Made by a program: the position numbers and the translations under genes | Notes under the pieces: model-generated | The model's database searches: none | Told to the model about the DNA's origin: nothing | Seen by the model: only the letters and a program-made list of their open reading frames with translations | Part shown: piece by piece, positions 8,715 through 18,259 of the stretch | Layout of the letters: each line of letters starts with the position of its first letter | How positions within the stretch are numbered: the stretch's first letter is position 1 | Assembly: GCA_003648195.1 (NCBI GenBank) | Contig: QMOK01000003.1 | Coordinates: forward strand, 1-39,526 | Origin: Chloroflexota bacterium | GTDB lineage: Bacteria > Chloroflexota > Anaerolineae > Anaerolineales > UBA11858 | DNA length: 39,526 nt | Direction of reading: 5' to 3'

Positions 8715-9467
8715 TTACTCTATATCTCTCACAATCAAGTCTGTAAAACTAACGGTGACGGCGTTTTCGCCTACAGAGCGAGCGAAAACACCAAAAGACC
8801 CCAACGCAATCTGATCATCAATCACAGAAAATTGATAATCGCCGTTTATGAAAAAGTGAAGTTCGCTATTCTTGGCCCACACGCCCAAGCGAGATTCGCC
8901 AGGGGCTGCCGTGGGAACGGAAGCGCTGGGAAGCCAGTCTTGAGGGGAAAAAGCAACTCCGTTCAAAATACGATCTAAACGCACCTCTCCATCACAAGAC
9001 AACGAATAGCGGTAATAAGAAACATTTCTTGCTGCCCGAAACATTAACCCGTACTCATCTTTACCAACACACAAGTTAGTGCGAGCTGTTATTTCAACAT
9101 AAAAATCAGTGAATAGCGCGCCTTCTAACACACTGTACAAAAAGACTCCGGGAGCATTAATGACCAAGTTTATCGCGTGGTTGTTTATGTTCACGCTCCC
9201 CCTAATAGTGTCTTCTAGCAACCATTCACCTGGCGTGCTGAAATCATCGCTGAAGATGATGTCTCTCGTACCAGGCGAGAATTGGGGGGCAGGTGTAAAC
9301 ATTTGGGTAGGGGCTGGAATTGGTGTTTCGGTAGCGGGAAACCATTCCACCGTTGCCGTGGGAGATGGCGAGGGGGTGACGGTTATTGTCGGTAAGGGCG
9401 CGGGGGTTGGAGCAGCTAGGCAGGAGGTCAGGCTCAACGCCAGGAGGAAGAAAATGATTTTCCGCAT
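8715..9467 (-). CDS. Lipoprotein with TP-rich linker and LamG/DUF1080-like beta domain
   Basis: Signal peptide with lipobox 'LTSC', 'TPAPLPTITVTPSPSPTATVEW' linker, then a beta-rich domain with 'RLGVWAKNSELHFFINGDYQFSV'. Confidence 0.75.
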   Translation of the reverse strand: MRKIIFFLLALSLTSCLAAPTPAPLPTITVTPSPSPTATVEWFPATETPIPAPTQMFTPAPQFSPGTRDIIFSDDFSTPGEWLLEDTIRGSVNINNHAINLVINAPGVFLYSVLEGALFTDFYVEITARTNLCVGKDEYGLMFRAARNVSYYRYSLSCDGEVRLDRILNGVAFSPQDWLPSASVPTAAPGESRLGVWAKNSELHFFINGDYQFSVIDDQIALGSFGVFARSVGENAVTVSFTDLIVRDIE

Positions 9468-9476
9468 GAGAGGTCT

Positions 9477-10766
9477 CTAACGCCGAATTATCTGGTCTCG
9501 TTCAGGGCCTACAGAAACCAAGCTTACCGGCACATCCACCAAGGTTTCTATACGCTGGATGTATGCCTGCGCCTGAGCGGGGAGATCCGCCCATTTCCGC
9601 ACCTCCCAAACGTCTTTCTCCCACCCTGGCAATTCTTCGTAAACAGGTTCAAAGGGAGTTAAATCTTTTGGGCCGAGGGGGAGATTTTCTAGCGTTTTGC
9701 CATCAGTTTTGTATCCCGTGCAAATTCGCAGGGTATTAAGCCCGGTGAGGATATCCAATTTGGTGAGAGTAAGCTCGGTGAGGCCATTGATTTGAACCGC
9801 GTACCGCAAGAGAACAGCGTCTAACCACCCCACTCGGCGTGGACGCCCTGTAGTGGTTCCAAACTCATCCCAGGGGTTGGTGCCTGTTCCCCTTAGGCGT
9901 GTTGCCGCCTCCCCGAACACTTCGGTGGGGAATGGGCCTTCGCCTACGCGGGTTTGGAAGGCTTTGGTTACCCCAACCACGCGATTGGTGCGGCCTACGC
10001 CTAATCCTAGCCCCACCAGGGCGCCAGGGGCAGTAGGTGTAGAGCTGGTCACGAAGGGATAGGTTCCATGGTCTAGGTCTAGCAATGTACCCTGCGCGCC
10101 TTCTGCCAGCACATATTTGCCGTTTTTGAGGGCGGTTGATAATAGGGTCGTTATGTCACCCACGTAGGGGGCCAATATGCGGGCATATCCAACGTATTCT
10201 TGAGCTACAGATTGCGCGTCAAGGGGTGGCGCGCCATAAAGTGATGTGAGTTGCTGGTTGATTTTTTCAATATGCGCCATAATTTCATCGGCGAATGTTT
10301 CTGGAGAAAGAACGGATTCCATGCGGATTCCGCTTCGAGCGGCTTTGTCATTGTAGGCTGGGCCAATTCCTCGTTGGGTGGTGCCAATTTTGCCTGCGCC
10401 ACGGGCCATCTCGCGGGCCTTGTCTAGGGCAATGTGCCCAGGGGTAATTACGTGCGCAGCGTATGAGATGCGCATGCGCTGAGGGTTAATGTTAACGCCC
10501 GCTCCACGGATTTGTTCCATTTCGGCCAGCAACACGGCGGGGTTGATGACCATCCCGTTTCCTAGCACGCCAATGGTATGGGGGTGAATTACGCCAGAGG
10601 GGATGAGGTGGAGCTTGAAAGTTTGCTCTCCCACTGTAACGGTATGCCCGGCGTTATCTCCTCCCGAATAACGGGCTACGTAATCTGCCTCCGAGGCTAA
10701 TAAATCTACCACGCGCCCTTTCCCCTCGTCTCCCCATTGCGCGCCAACTATGATATTGAATGTCAT
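9477..10766 (-). CDS. purA: Adenylosuccinate synthetase
   Basis: 'IVGAQWGDEGKGRVVDLLA', 'GTTQRGIGPAYNDKAARSGIRM', 'PTAPGALVGLGLG', 'TTTGRPRRVGWLD'. Confidence 0.98.
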   Translation of the reverse strand: MTFNIIVGAQWGDEGKGRVVDLLASEADYVARYSGGDNAGHTVTVGEQTFKLHLIPSGVIHPHTIGVLGNGMVINPAVLLAEMEQIRGAGVNINPQRMRISYAAHVITPGHIALDKAREMARGAGKIGTTQRGIGPAYNDKAARSGIRMESVLSPETFADEIMAHIEKINQQLTSLYGAPPLDAQSVAQEYVGYARILAPYVGDITTLLSTALKNGKYVLAEGAQGTLLDLDHGTYPFVTSSTPTAPGALVGLGLGVGRTNRVVGVTKAFQTRVGEGPFPTEVFGEAATRLRGTGTNPWDEFGTTTGRPRRVGWLDAVLLRYAVQINGLTELTLTKLDILTGLNTLRICTGYKTDGKTLENLPLGPKDLTPFEPVYEELPGWEKDVWEVRKWADLPAQAQAYIQRIETLVDVPVSLVSVGPERDQIIRR

Positions 10767-10866
10767 GATTACCTCCTAAGTACTTTAAGGTGATGTTTTT
10801 CACTACTCTAAAACAGCTAAAGCATTGAAAATGTTAGCGGTCAGTTCATGCATGTCACCCCAAAAA

Positions 10867-10894
10867 TTGGGCAAGCTTTAGAAGTTTGCCCCAA
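10867..10894. repeat. Intergenic hairpin between divergent genes
   Basis: TTGGGCAAGCTT-tag-AAGTTTGCCCCAA imperfect inverted repeat. Confidence 0.5.
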
Positions 10895-10984
10895 GATTGG
10901 AATGATACATTTATTCTAGCATAAACCACCTAAGAATAAATACAAAGGTAAAATAATACCATAAGTAAAAACGAGGAAAAATCC

Positions 10985-11995
10985 ATGCTTAAAAAAACAA
11001 CTTTAATTACCGGCGTTTGCGGTGAAATTGGGCAGGCACTTCTAGAAACCCTCGCCGAGAAAAAAGAACACAACATAGTCACTTTCGACTTAAAACCGCT
11101 TCCTAAGGCATTTCAGGGAAAATCTACCCACATTGAGGGGGACATCCTAGACGAAAGTATCCTTGCTCATTTAGCTAATGAATATGAGTTTGAAGTTATT
11201 TATCATATGGCAGCTCTGCTTTCTACAACTGGAGAAAAGAAACCGCTGCTAGCCCACGAAGTTAATGCCTGCGGGACGATTGCGCTCATGGAAATAGCCA
11301 GTAAGCAATCCCGGGCGCGCGGTGAGCGGGTCAAGTTCATCTTTCCCAGCTCAATTGCCGCCTATGGCCTCCCCGACCTAAAAACCAAAACGGAACATTA
11401 TTACATTGGCGAAAAGGAATGTACCGAGCCTACCACCATGTATGGATGCACCAAGCTCTACTGTGAGAAAATAGGGAATTATTATAGCGAATATTTGTTG
11501 CAGTTGGCAGAAGAAGCGCCAGTGCGGATGGATTTCCGGTCACTGCGTTTTCCGGGATTAATTAGCGCTTTCACCGTTCCCAGCGGGGGAACCAGCGACT
11601 TTGGTCCCGAGATGTTACACGCTGCCGCCCAAAATAAGCCGTATGCCTGCTTCGTGCGCCGTGATGTGCGCATCCCATTCATGGTTATGCCAGACGCAGT
11701 AAAATCTCTTATCACGCTAGCAAATGCTCCGTTAGAAAATTTAAGTACGCGGGTCTATAATGTGACTAGTTTTAGCCTCTCCGCCGAAGATTTCGAAGAG
11801 CAGGTGCAAAAATATTTCCCCAACGCAGAAATCACGTTTGAACCAGACCTAAAGCGTCAGGCTATTGTTGATAGTTGGCCCGCCGATTTGAATGACGATG
11901 CAGCTCGCAAAGATTGGGGGTGGAAACCAGATTATGACGTCACACGGGCTTTTGAAGAATATTTAGTGCCTAATATCCGCAAGCGTTACAGATAG
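10985..11995 (+). CDS. NAD-dependent epimerase/dehydratase (SDR; L-threonine 3-dehydrogenase-like)
   Basis: 'LITGVCGEIGQALLETLAEKKEHNIVTFDLKP' Rossmann start, YxxxK 'MYGCTKLYCEKI'. Confidence 0.85.
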   Translation: MLKKTTLITGVCGEIGQALLETLAEKKEHNIVTFDLKPLPKAFQGKSTHIEGDILDESILAHLANEYEFEVIYHMAALLSTTGEKKPLLAHEVNACGTIALMEIASKQSRARGERVKFIFPSSIAAYGLPDLKTKTEHYYIGEKECTEPTTMYGCTKLYCEKIGNYYSEYLLQLAEEAPVRMDFRSLRFPGLISAFTVPSGGTSDFGPEMLHAAAQNKPYACFVRRDVRIPFMVMPDAVKSLITLANAPLENLSTRVYNVTSFSLSAEDFEEQVQKYFPNAEITFEPDLKRQAIVDSWPADLNDDAARKDWGWKPDYDVTRAFEEYLVPNIRKRYR

Positions 11996-12126
11996 GGGGT
12001 CTTGGGAAGAGCAACACAGAGGAACACAGAACAATCATCAACAAAACTAGAATTTGTGTTAAAATACCTCCTTACAATCTGATAAACGCGCTCGAAAACC
12101 TGCACAAGAGATTCATAAAAAGGCGT

Positions 12127-12229
12127 GACTCATGTATGAAAAATGTGCAAAACGACATGAATGTCGTCCTACGAAACCGTAACGCGATATTTATATCGCC
12201 TTTTGTTGCACACATTCAACAGATGAGCC
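12127..12229 (-). mobile_element. MITE family 1, copy A (103 bp)
   Basis: Reverse complement GGCTCATCTGTTGAATGTGTGCA...TGCACATTTTTCATACATGAGTC is near-identical to copy B; flanks aaaggcgt/aaaggcgc (7/8 TSD). Confidence 0.85.
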
Positions 12230-12440
12230 AAAGGCGCTGTTATACAACATCTAGCTCAGACAAGCTGAAACCAAAAAATCTTTCAACTCACACGCAATAT
12301 GCCGCAGCGGAGCATGAGGTACACAGAGAAGCATTACGATGTAACTCTGTGGTAAATTTTTTGTTTCGCTGTACACACCATTCGGTATTGTGCAAATATT
12401 TTATTGCTAGATACTAAAACAAATACATGGAGGTATTATT

Positions 12441-13649
12441 ATGGCAAATATAAATAAAAAAAAGGGTGTTCTCGGCATTCTCACAGGCGGCGGTGACGTT
12501 CCGGGGTTGAACCCAGCCATTCGCGCAGTCACTATCCGTGCCATTCGCGAGGGGTATCAGGTCATTGGTCTCCGGCGAGGTTGGGCAGGCATTATGGAAA
12601 TGATCCGTGATAAGAAGGCGGATAACTCCAGAAACTATGAGATATTAACCGAAGAAGTTGTCAATAAAAAAGGAAGAACGGGGGGAACATTCCTCCATAC
12701 TTCGCGAACGCGCCCCAGCCGTGTTCCAAAAAACAATGTTCCTGTACACTTGCAAGAACAATATAGCAAAGAAGTGAATGATCTCACCGCAGAGGTTATC
12801 AAAAATCTTGATTTCCTAGGCATTGATTACCTAATTCCAATCGGCGGCGATGATACATTAAGCTATGCCGTTGAACTGTACCAAAAAGGCGTCAAAATTG
12901 TCGCCATCCCCAAAACAATGGACAACGATGTTCCCGGCACAGACTACTGCATCGGATTTAGCACCTGTGTCACCCGCACCATTGAAATTACTAACAGCCT
13001 GCGCACAACAGCAGGCTCCCACGAGCGTTTTCTGGTCTTGGAAGTTTTTGGGCGTTATGCGGGTTTCACCGCTATGCTGCCCACAATGGCCGGAGCAGCC
13101 AATCGCTGTGTGATTCCCGAATATAAGTTTGACATGGATAATCTAACCGAACTTTTAACAATTGACCGCATGGAGAATCCTAGCCAATACTCAATTGTCT
13201 TGGTTTCGGAAGGGTCTATGTTCAAAGGCGGAGAAATGATATTCAAGGACTCTACAACCGATGCCTATGGTCACAAAAAATTAGGGGGGATCGGAGACCT
13301 AGTTTCCGAAGAACTCAAAAACCGTTCTCCTAAATTTAACAATGGTACTCCTATTGACGTTGTCAATCAAAAACTGGGATATTTGGTACGTGGCGGCAGC
13401 CCAGACGCCATCGACTCCATCGCGCCTATGGTCTATGGCAACTTGGCTCTAGACTTGGTTCTAGAAGGCGTTCATGGCCGGCTAGTAGTTCTAAAAAATG
13501 GCCGTTATGACAATGTTCCTATTGAGATAGTCGCCCGCTCAAGCAAAGTTGTTGACATACACAAACATTACAATATAGAACGCCTGCGCCCACGCTACAA
13601 ACGCTTCACGATGAAACCTCTCTTCATCATGACCAGTGATCTAGAGTAA
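12441..13649 (+). CDS. pfkA: 6-phosphofructokinase, PPi-dependent type by active-site residues
   Basis: 'GILTGGGDVPGLNPAIRA', 'PIGGDDTLSYA' (GGDD), 'PKTMDNDVPGTD' (PKTxDND); GGAGG RBS. Confidence 0.93.
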   Translation: MANINKKKGVLGILTGGGDVPGLNPAIRAVTIRAIREGYQVIGLRRGWAGIMEMIRDKKADNSRNYEILTEEVVNKKGRTGGTFLHTSRTRPSRVPKNNVPVHLQEQYSKEVNDLTAEVIKNLDFLGIDYLIPIGGDDTLSYAVELYQKGVKIVAIPKTMDNDVPGTDYCIGFSTCVTRTIEITNSLRTTAGSHERFLVLEVFGRYAGFTAMLPTMAGAANRCVIPEYKFDMDNLTELLTIDRMENPSQYSIVLVSEGSMFKGGEMIFKDSTTDAYGHKKLGGIGDLVSEELKNRSPKFNNGTPIDVVNQKLGYLVRGGSPDAIDSIAPMVYGNLALDLVLEGVHGRLVVLKNGRYDNVPIEIVARSSKVVDIHKHYNIERLRPRYKRFTMKPLFIMTSDLE

Positions 13650-13655
13650 GTATTT

Positions 13656-13758
13656 GGCTCATCTGTTGAAAGTGTGCGGGGAAAGGCGACATAAATATCG
13701 CGTTACGCTTTCGTAATACGACATTCATGTCGCTTTACACAATATTTATATATGAGCC
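13656..13758 (+). mobile_element. MITE family 1, copy B (103 bp)
   Basis: GGCTCATCTGTTGAAAGTGTGC...ATATATGAGCC; perfect 8-bp TSD aagtattt on both sides. Confidence 0.9.
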
Positions 13759-13817
13759 AAGTATTTTTGGTTCTTCAGGAAATAGAGGGGTTGCACTTAA
13801 CGAAGTAAGCCCTCTAT

Positions 13818-13928
13818 GTCGCGGTGAGGAACATCTTTTGTGACATGACAGCCGCCCCCCAACTGTCTGAGGGATTGCCGTATCTCCTGCCAACGGTACG
13901 CAAAGCGAAAACGGAGGTTCGCAATGAC
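13818..13928. repeat. GTCATTGCGA-type dispersed repeat, copy 1
   Basis: gtcgcggtgaggaacatcttttgtgac...gcaaagcgaaaacggaggttcgcaatgac; reverse complement resembles 20529..20638; flanked by ctctat on both sides. Confidence 0.75.
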
Positions 13929-14141
13929 CTCTATCCCACTACTTCCCATTGAGCTATACTTTTCACAATTACCTAATACACGGTCAATGCCATTTAATTG
14001 AGGAGTATGTCATTTCAAACGCAGAGAGAGATTTTTCCCGCGCGAGTAAATTTTAGTTAATGAAATACCACCCCAAAAATGGACTGACCTTTAAATATTA
14101 GAAAGGTACACTATGAACAAAACAACAAAAAGGAGTAAACC

Positions 14142-15140
14142 TTGTTATTAGGATTATCCCCTTTTATGCTAATATTCGTCGCCACGGCACTGTTATTTGA
14201 TTTCTTAAATGGATTTCACGACAGCGCGAATGCAGTAGCGACAATGATCTCATCCAGAGCTATGGGGCCTCGAAAAGCCTTAATACTCAATGCTGTTGCT
14301 AACTTTATCGGCCCATTTCTCTTTGGTGTAGCCGTAGCCGAGACCATCGGACACGAAGTAATAGCAGAGAGCGCGGCAAGTTACACAGTCATTCTCGCGG
14401 CTCTTGTAGGGGCTATCTTGTGGAATATATTCACCTGGCTAATGGGAATTCCTTCTAGTTCGTCTCACGCGCTAATAGGCGGATTGGTAGGGGCGGCAAT
14501 CATTGGGAATGGCTTTGAAGCCATCCTTTTGCCCGGCTTAGAAAAAGTATTGCTAGCATTGCTCCTCTCGCCCATTATTGGGATGTTCTCAGGATTTCTC
14601 TTGATGAAAATCACCCTTTTTCTGGCTCGTGGAGCAACCCCCCGAATTAACCATTTCTTCAAGCATGCTCAAATAGTAACCGCCACAACGTTGGCACTAA
14701 GCCATGGAGCCAACGACGCCCAGAAAACAATGGGAATGATCACTATGGTACTTTTGGTAGAAGGAATTTTGCCGCATTTTGTTGTCCCCACTTGGGTAAT
14801 CGCCGCCTGCGCTGGAGCGATGTCACTTGGCACGGCATTGGGCGGCTGGAAAATCATCCGCACTTTGGGTAGCAAATTCTACAAAGTTCGCCCAGTGCAT
14901 AGTTTCACTTCTCAGCTAGCCTCGGCGGGGATAATTTTAGGCGCGGCAATTTTCGGCGGTCCAGTGAGTACCACACAGGTGGTGAGCACTTCTATTTTAG
15001 GCGCAGGCTCGGCGGACAGAGTGAACAAAGTCCGCTGGGGAGTTGTTAAAGAAATCATGGTCGCTTGGCTGCTAACTATTCCCGCCTCGGGACTTTTCGG
15101 GGCATTGGTATATCTAGGACTAAAATATATAGGATTATAA
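14142..15140 (+). CDS. pit: Inorganic phosphate transporter, PiT family
   Basis: 'FDFLNGFHDSANAVATMISSRAM', 'GIPSSSSHALIGGLVGA', 'ALSHGANDAQKTMGMI'; TTG start with AGGAG RBS. Confidence 0.95.
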   Translation: MLLGLSPFMLIFVATALLFDFLNGFHDSANAVATMISSRAMGPRKALILNAVANFIGPFLFGVAVAETIGHEVIAESAASYTVILAALVGAILWNIFTWLMGIPSSSSHALIGGLVGAAIIGNGFEAILLPGLEKVLLALLLSPIIGMFSGFLLMKITLFLARGATPRINHFFKHAQIVTATTLALSHGANDAQKTMGMITMVLLVEGILPHFVVPTWVIAACAGAMSLGTALGGWKIIRTLGSKFYKVRPVHSFTSQLASAGIILGAAIFGGPVSTTQVVSTSILGAGSADRVNKVRWGVVKEIMVAWLLTIPASGLFGALVYLGLKYIGL

Positions 15141-15157
15141 TAAAACAGGAGAAAAAA

Positions 15158-15790
15158 ATGGGATGGTTACAAAAAATATTTAAAGGAAAACGTCCAGATC
15201 GTTTCATTCAGTTATTGATACAGCAAGCCGAATACACAGTTCAAGGAGCAGACGCTTTACTTGAATATCTTAAAAAACCTAGCAAAAAACACGCGGATGA
15301 AGTCTCTCGTATAGAAAAAGAAGCTGATGAAATAAGGCGCATTTTAATAGCTGAATTGAACAATACTTTTGTCACTCCAATTGACAGAGAAGATATTCAC
15401 GCTCTCTCGCGTGCCATTGACGACGTGCTAGATTACGCATTATCAACAGTTGATGAAATGTATATCTTAGAAGTGCAACCCAATGAATACTTGCGCCGCA
15501 TGATTTCAATGCTAGGAGACGCCGCTCGTGAAATCCACTTAGCGGTACAACGATTAGAGGACCACCCAACAGTAGCCGAAGAACACGCTGTGCGGGCCAA
15601 AGCGCTGCACAACCGTATGGAGAAAGTCTACCGCGAAGCTCTAGCAGAATTATTCCATCGCCCGCAAGACATTAACCACATCATGCAAATGCTCAAACTG
15701 CGCGAGACTTACCGCCACTTAAGCAATGCCGGCGACCGTTGGGATGAAGCCGCAAACACTATGCACGATATTGTAGTAAAAATGCCTTAA
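15158..15790 (+). CDS. DUF47/PhoU-like Pit accessory protein
   Basis: MGWLQKIFKGKRPDRFIQLLIQQAEYTVQGADALLEYL; 'TPIDREDIHALSRAIDDVLDYA'; follows pit. Confidence 0.92.
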   Translation: MGWLQKIFKGKRPDRFIQLLIQQAEYTVQGADALLEYLKKPSKKHADEVSRIEKEADEIRRILIAELNNTFVTPIDREDIHALSRAIDDVLDYALSTVDEMYILEVQPNEYLRRMISMLGDAAREIHLAVQRLEDHPTVAEEHAVRAKALHNRMEKVYREALAELFHRPQDINHIMQMLKLRETYRHLSNAGDRWDEAANTMHDIVVKMP

Positions 15791-15928
15791 ATTTTTAAAT
15801 TTGTGTGAAAATTTGGTGCGAAGACAACAAGCAAATTAACCTCTTCTCAAAAAAAGGGCAGCTTACACAACCCTACGCTCCAGAGCGGCAAAACGCCCAA
15901 GAACAACAAAACCGGAGAAAGTGCCATT

Positions 15929-16921
15929 ATGCTAACCGAACACCCTCTGAAAATCTTAGTTGTAGACGATGACTTTGTAAACAACAAACTACTTTGCCAG
16001 CAATTACAAACTGCGGGGCACCAAGTAGTAAATCAAGCTTATAATGGCAAACAAGCCATCGAAATGACAAAAAGTCTAAACCCCGACATAGTATTAATGG
16101 ATATGCAAATGAAAAATCCAGATACAGGAGAAATAGACATCCAGGCTGGCATAAAAGCATCCCGCCTCATTCAAGAACAATGCCCTACCCCAATAGTAAT
16201 AATCTCGGCTCACAAAGACCCCACCCTAATAAAAGAAGCCAACAAAGCAGGCGTAGGCGCGTATCTTATCAAGCCATCTAACTTAGACGAAATAGAACGA
16301 ACCATAGCCATAGCCATGACCCGCTTCAACGATCTAATGGAAGTACGCCGTCTGAACAAAGAACTCCAAAACGAAATATCCCGCCGCGTGAAATCGGAAA
16401 AGATCATCAAATTCATGGCCACTCACGACCCTCTAACCAGTTTACCTAACAGATGGCTGTTCAACGATCGCATGAATCAAGAAATAGCTCATGCAAAACG
16501 TAACCAGCAAAAACTAGGCGTAATATTCTTAGACCTAGACCACTTCAAAAAAGTCAATGATACCTTAGGTCACAAAGCTGGAGACCAATTGCTAAAAATA
16601 ATTGGTCAGCGGCTAACCAGTCTTCTACGCAAAAGCGACACCGTAGCCCGCATCAGCGGAGATGAATTTGTCATACTCTTGCCCAGAATGACAACACAGC
16701 TAAACGCCACTGAAATCGTCCAAAAAATACTAACAACTGTTAGCGAACCCCTAACCATCAATGAACAAGCAGTTCAAATCACCAGCAGCATTGGAATTGC
16801 CATCTATCCCCACGATGGCGAAAAAGCTAATGAACTAATAAAAAACGCCGACAGCGCCATGTACTACATCAAAAAACACGGGCGGAATAATTACCATTAC
16901 TACAACGCTGACGCCGAATAA
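15929..16921 (+). CDS. Response regulator with C-terminal GGDEF domain
   Basis: Receiver 'KILVVDDDFVNN...DIVLMDMQM...PIVIISAHKD...YLIKPSN'; GGDEF domain 'DPLTSLPNRWLFNDRM', 'FLDLDHFKKVNDTLGHKAGDQLL', 'RISGDEFVILLP'. Confidence 0.95.
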   Translation: MLTEHPLKILVVDDDFVNNKLLCQQLQTAGHQVVNQAYNGKQAIEMTKSLNPDIVLMDMQMKNPDTGEIDIQAGIKASRLIQEQCPTPIVIISAHKDPTLIKEANKAGVGAYLIKPSNLDEIERTIAIAMTRFNDLMEVRRLNKELQNEISRRVKSEKIIKFMATHDPLTSLPNRWLFNDRMNQEIAHAKRNQQKLGVIFLDLDHFKKVNDTLGHKAGDQLLKIIGQRLTSLLRKSDTVARISGDEFVILLPRMTTQLNATEIVQKILTTVSEPLTINEQAVQITSSIGIAIYPHDGEKANELIKNADSAMYYIKKHGRNNYHYYNADAE

Positions 16922-16935
16922 AAACAAAAAAACTT

Positions 16936-17007
16936 GGCTCATCTGTAAAAAATGTGCAAAAGGGCAAGATAAATCTTGCCCTTTTGCACAAATACTACGC
17001 AAGAGCC
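16936..17007 (+). mobile_element. MITE family 1, shorter divergent copy C (72 bp)
   Basis: GGCTCATCTGTAAAAAATGTGCA...TGCACAAATACTACGCAAGAGCC; flanks aaaaactt/aaaatatt (6/8). Confidence 0.7.
16953..16990. repeat. Perfect 18-bp-stem hairpin inside MITE copy C
   Basis: TGTGCAAAAGGGCAAGAT-aa-ATCTTGCCCTTTTGCACA. Confidence 0.95.
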
Positions 17008-17123
17008 AAAATATTTAGATTGTTTCCCAATGTGCCAACCCGCCACTTCTGCAACTTTACCCAACTCTCCCCGTATAAACATACAAGAAAACGCGGCATG
17101 AACCACGACCTAGGAGAAAATTT

Positions 17124-17738
17124 GTGCACAACGATGAAAAACAATGGGCTATACAAGCCCAGCAAGGCAACTCAGACGCATTCACTAACTTGGTAATCAA
17201 ATACCAAAAACAGGTCTTTAGCGTATGTTACCGAATGTTAGGCACTCCCACCGCAGCCGAAGACGCGGCCCAAGAGGCTTTTCTCCGTGCCTACCTAGCT
17301 ATTGACAAATACGACATAAACCGCTCTTTTGCAACCTGGGTGCTTTCTATCGCTTCTAACTACTGCATCGACCAAATTAGGAAAAGAAAAGTCATTCTGC
17401 TTTCTGTAGACAACGAAAAACACAGCTGGATGGTTCCACCATCTCAAGACCCCACCCCCGAAAGAGCAGTCCTAGATCAAGAAAAACAAGAACAGATTCA
17501 TGCTCTGTTAGAAACATTAAACGAAACCGACCGCGCCATCATCGTCCTCCAATACTGGCATAACTTCTCCTATAACGAGATTGCCGAAACTCTCTCACTC
17601 TCTGTCAGCGCGGTCAAGAGCCGCCTCTTCCGCGCTCGCAAAACAATGGCTAAAGAATGGCAAAAAGAAACAATTCTCACTCCTCACCCCGCTCATCTCC
17701 CTTTGGAAAGGATAGCTCATGAATCACCAACCATTTGA
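17124..17738 (+). CDS. ECF-type RNA polymerase sigma factor
   Basis: 'DAFTNLVIKYQKQVFSVCYRMLGTPTAAEDAAQEAFLRAY' and 'NFSYNEIAETLSLSVSAVKSRLFRARKTM'; GTG start after TAGGAG. Confidence 0.95.
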   Translation: MHNDEKQWAIQAQQGNSDAFTNLVIKYQKQVFSVCYRMLGTPTAAEDAAQEAFLRAYLAIDKYDINRSFATWVLSIASNYCIDQIRKRKVILLSVDNEKHSWMVPPSQDPTPERAVLDQEKQEQIHALLETLNETDRAIIVLQYWHNFSYNEIAETLSLSVSAVKSRLFRARKTMAKEWQKETILTPHPAHLPLERIAHESPTI

Positions 17739-18255
17739 AACTTGGATTCTTCTAGAAACCAAACTAACACCCGCACAAAACAGGGAACTCTTAAACCACC
17801 TAAGAACTTGCCCACAATGTCGCCGCTTGGCTCAGTCTACCAGGGAAATTACCCATCTCTTCAAGACGACCCCCACCCCCTACCCCTTGCCCGGATTCAC
17901 CACTCGCTGGAAAAGACGCCTAAACCAAAAGGAGCAAGGGAAAAAAAATCTCATCACCTGGGTAACCCTTAGCACCCTAACCTTGACCGTCATTCTAACC
18001 ATGATTAGCTTCAGCACCCAAATCCCCTCCCTATCGGAGCATTTTCCGCAACTTTTAACAGCGTTCATCTCACTAACCACACGTTGGATCACCTTCATAA
18101 CATCACTTCAAAACATCTTCTCACCCCTTTTCCGCGTGGGAATAAAACTAATTCCCTCTACTTGGATATTCGCGTTCGCAATTAGCTTAAGCGGCATCAC
18201 CATAGCTTGGCTCGTAACACTCTCAAAATCCAATTCCTTTTTCATTCGGAGGTAA
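17719..18255 (+). CDS. Putative zf-HC2 anti-sigma factor, membrane-anchored
   Basis: 'LLNHLRTCPQCRRLAQ' (HxxxCxxC), two hydrophobic segments; overlaps the sigma gene by 20 nt. Confidence 0.8.
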   Translation: MNHQPFETWILLETKLTPAQNRELLNHLRTCPQCRRLAQSTREITHLFKTTPTPYPLPGFTTRWKRRLNQKEQGKKNLITWVTLSTLTLTVILTMISFSTQIPSLSEHFPQLLTAFISLTTRWITFITSLQNIFSPLFRVGIKLIPSTWIFAFAISLSGITIAWLVTLSKSNSFFIRR

Positions 18256-18259
18256 CAAA

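Noticed and set aside
12136-12417. 93-aa + ORF upstream of pfk
   Set aside because: It overlaps MITE copy A and repeat-rich intergenic DNA; composition and position suggest chance.
12127-13758. Composite transposon carrying pfk between inverted MITEs
   Set aside because: Each MITE has its own distinct TSD (aaaggcgt/c versus aagtattt), indicating independent insertions, not one composite event.
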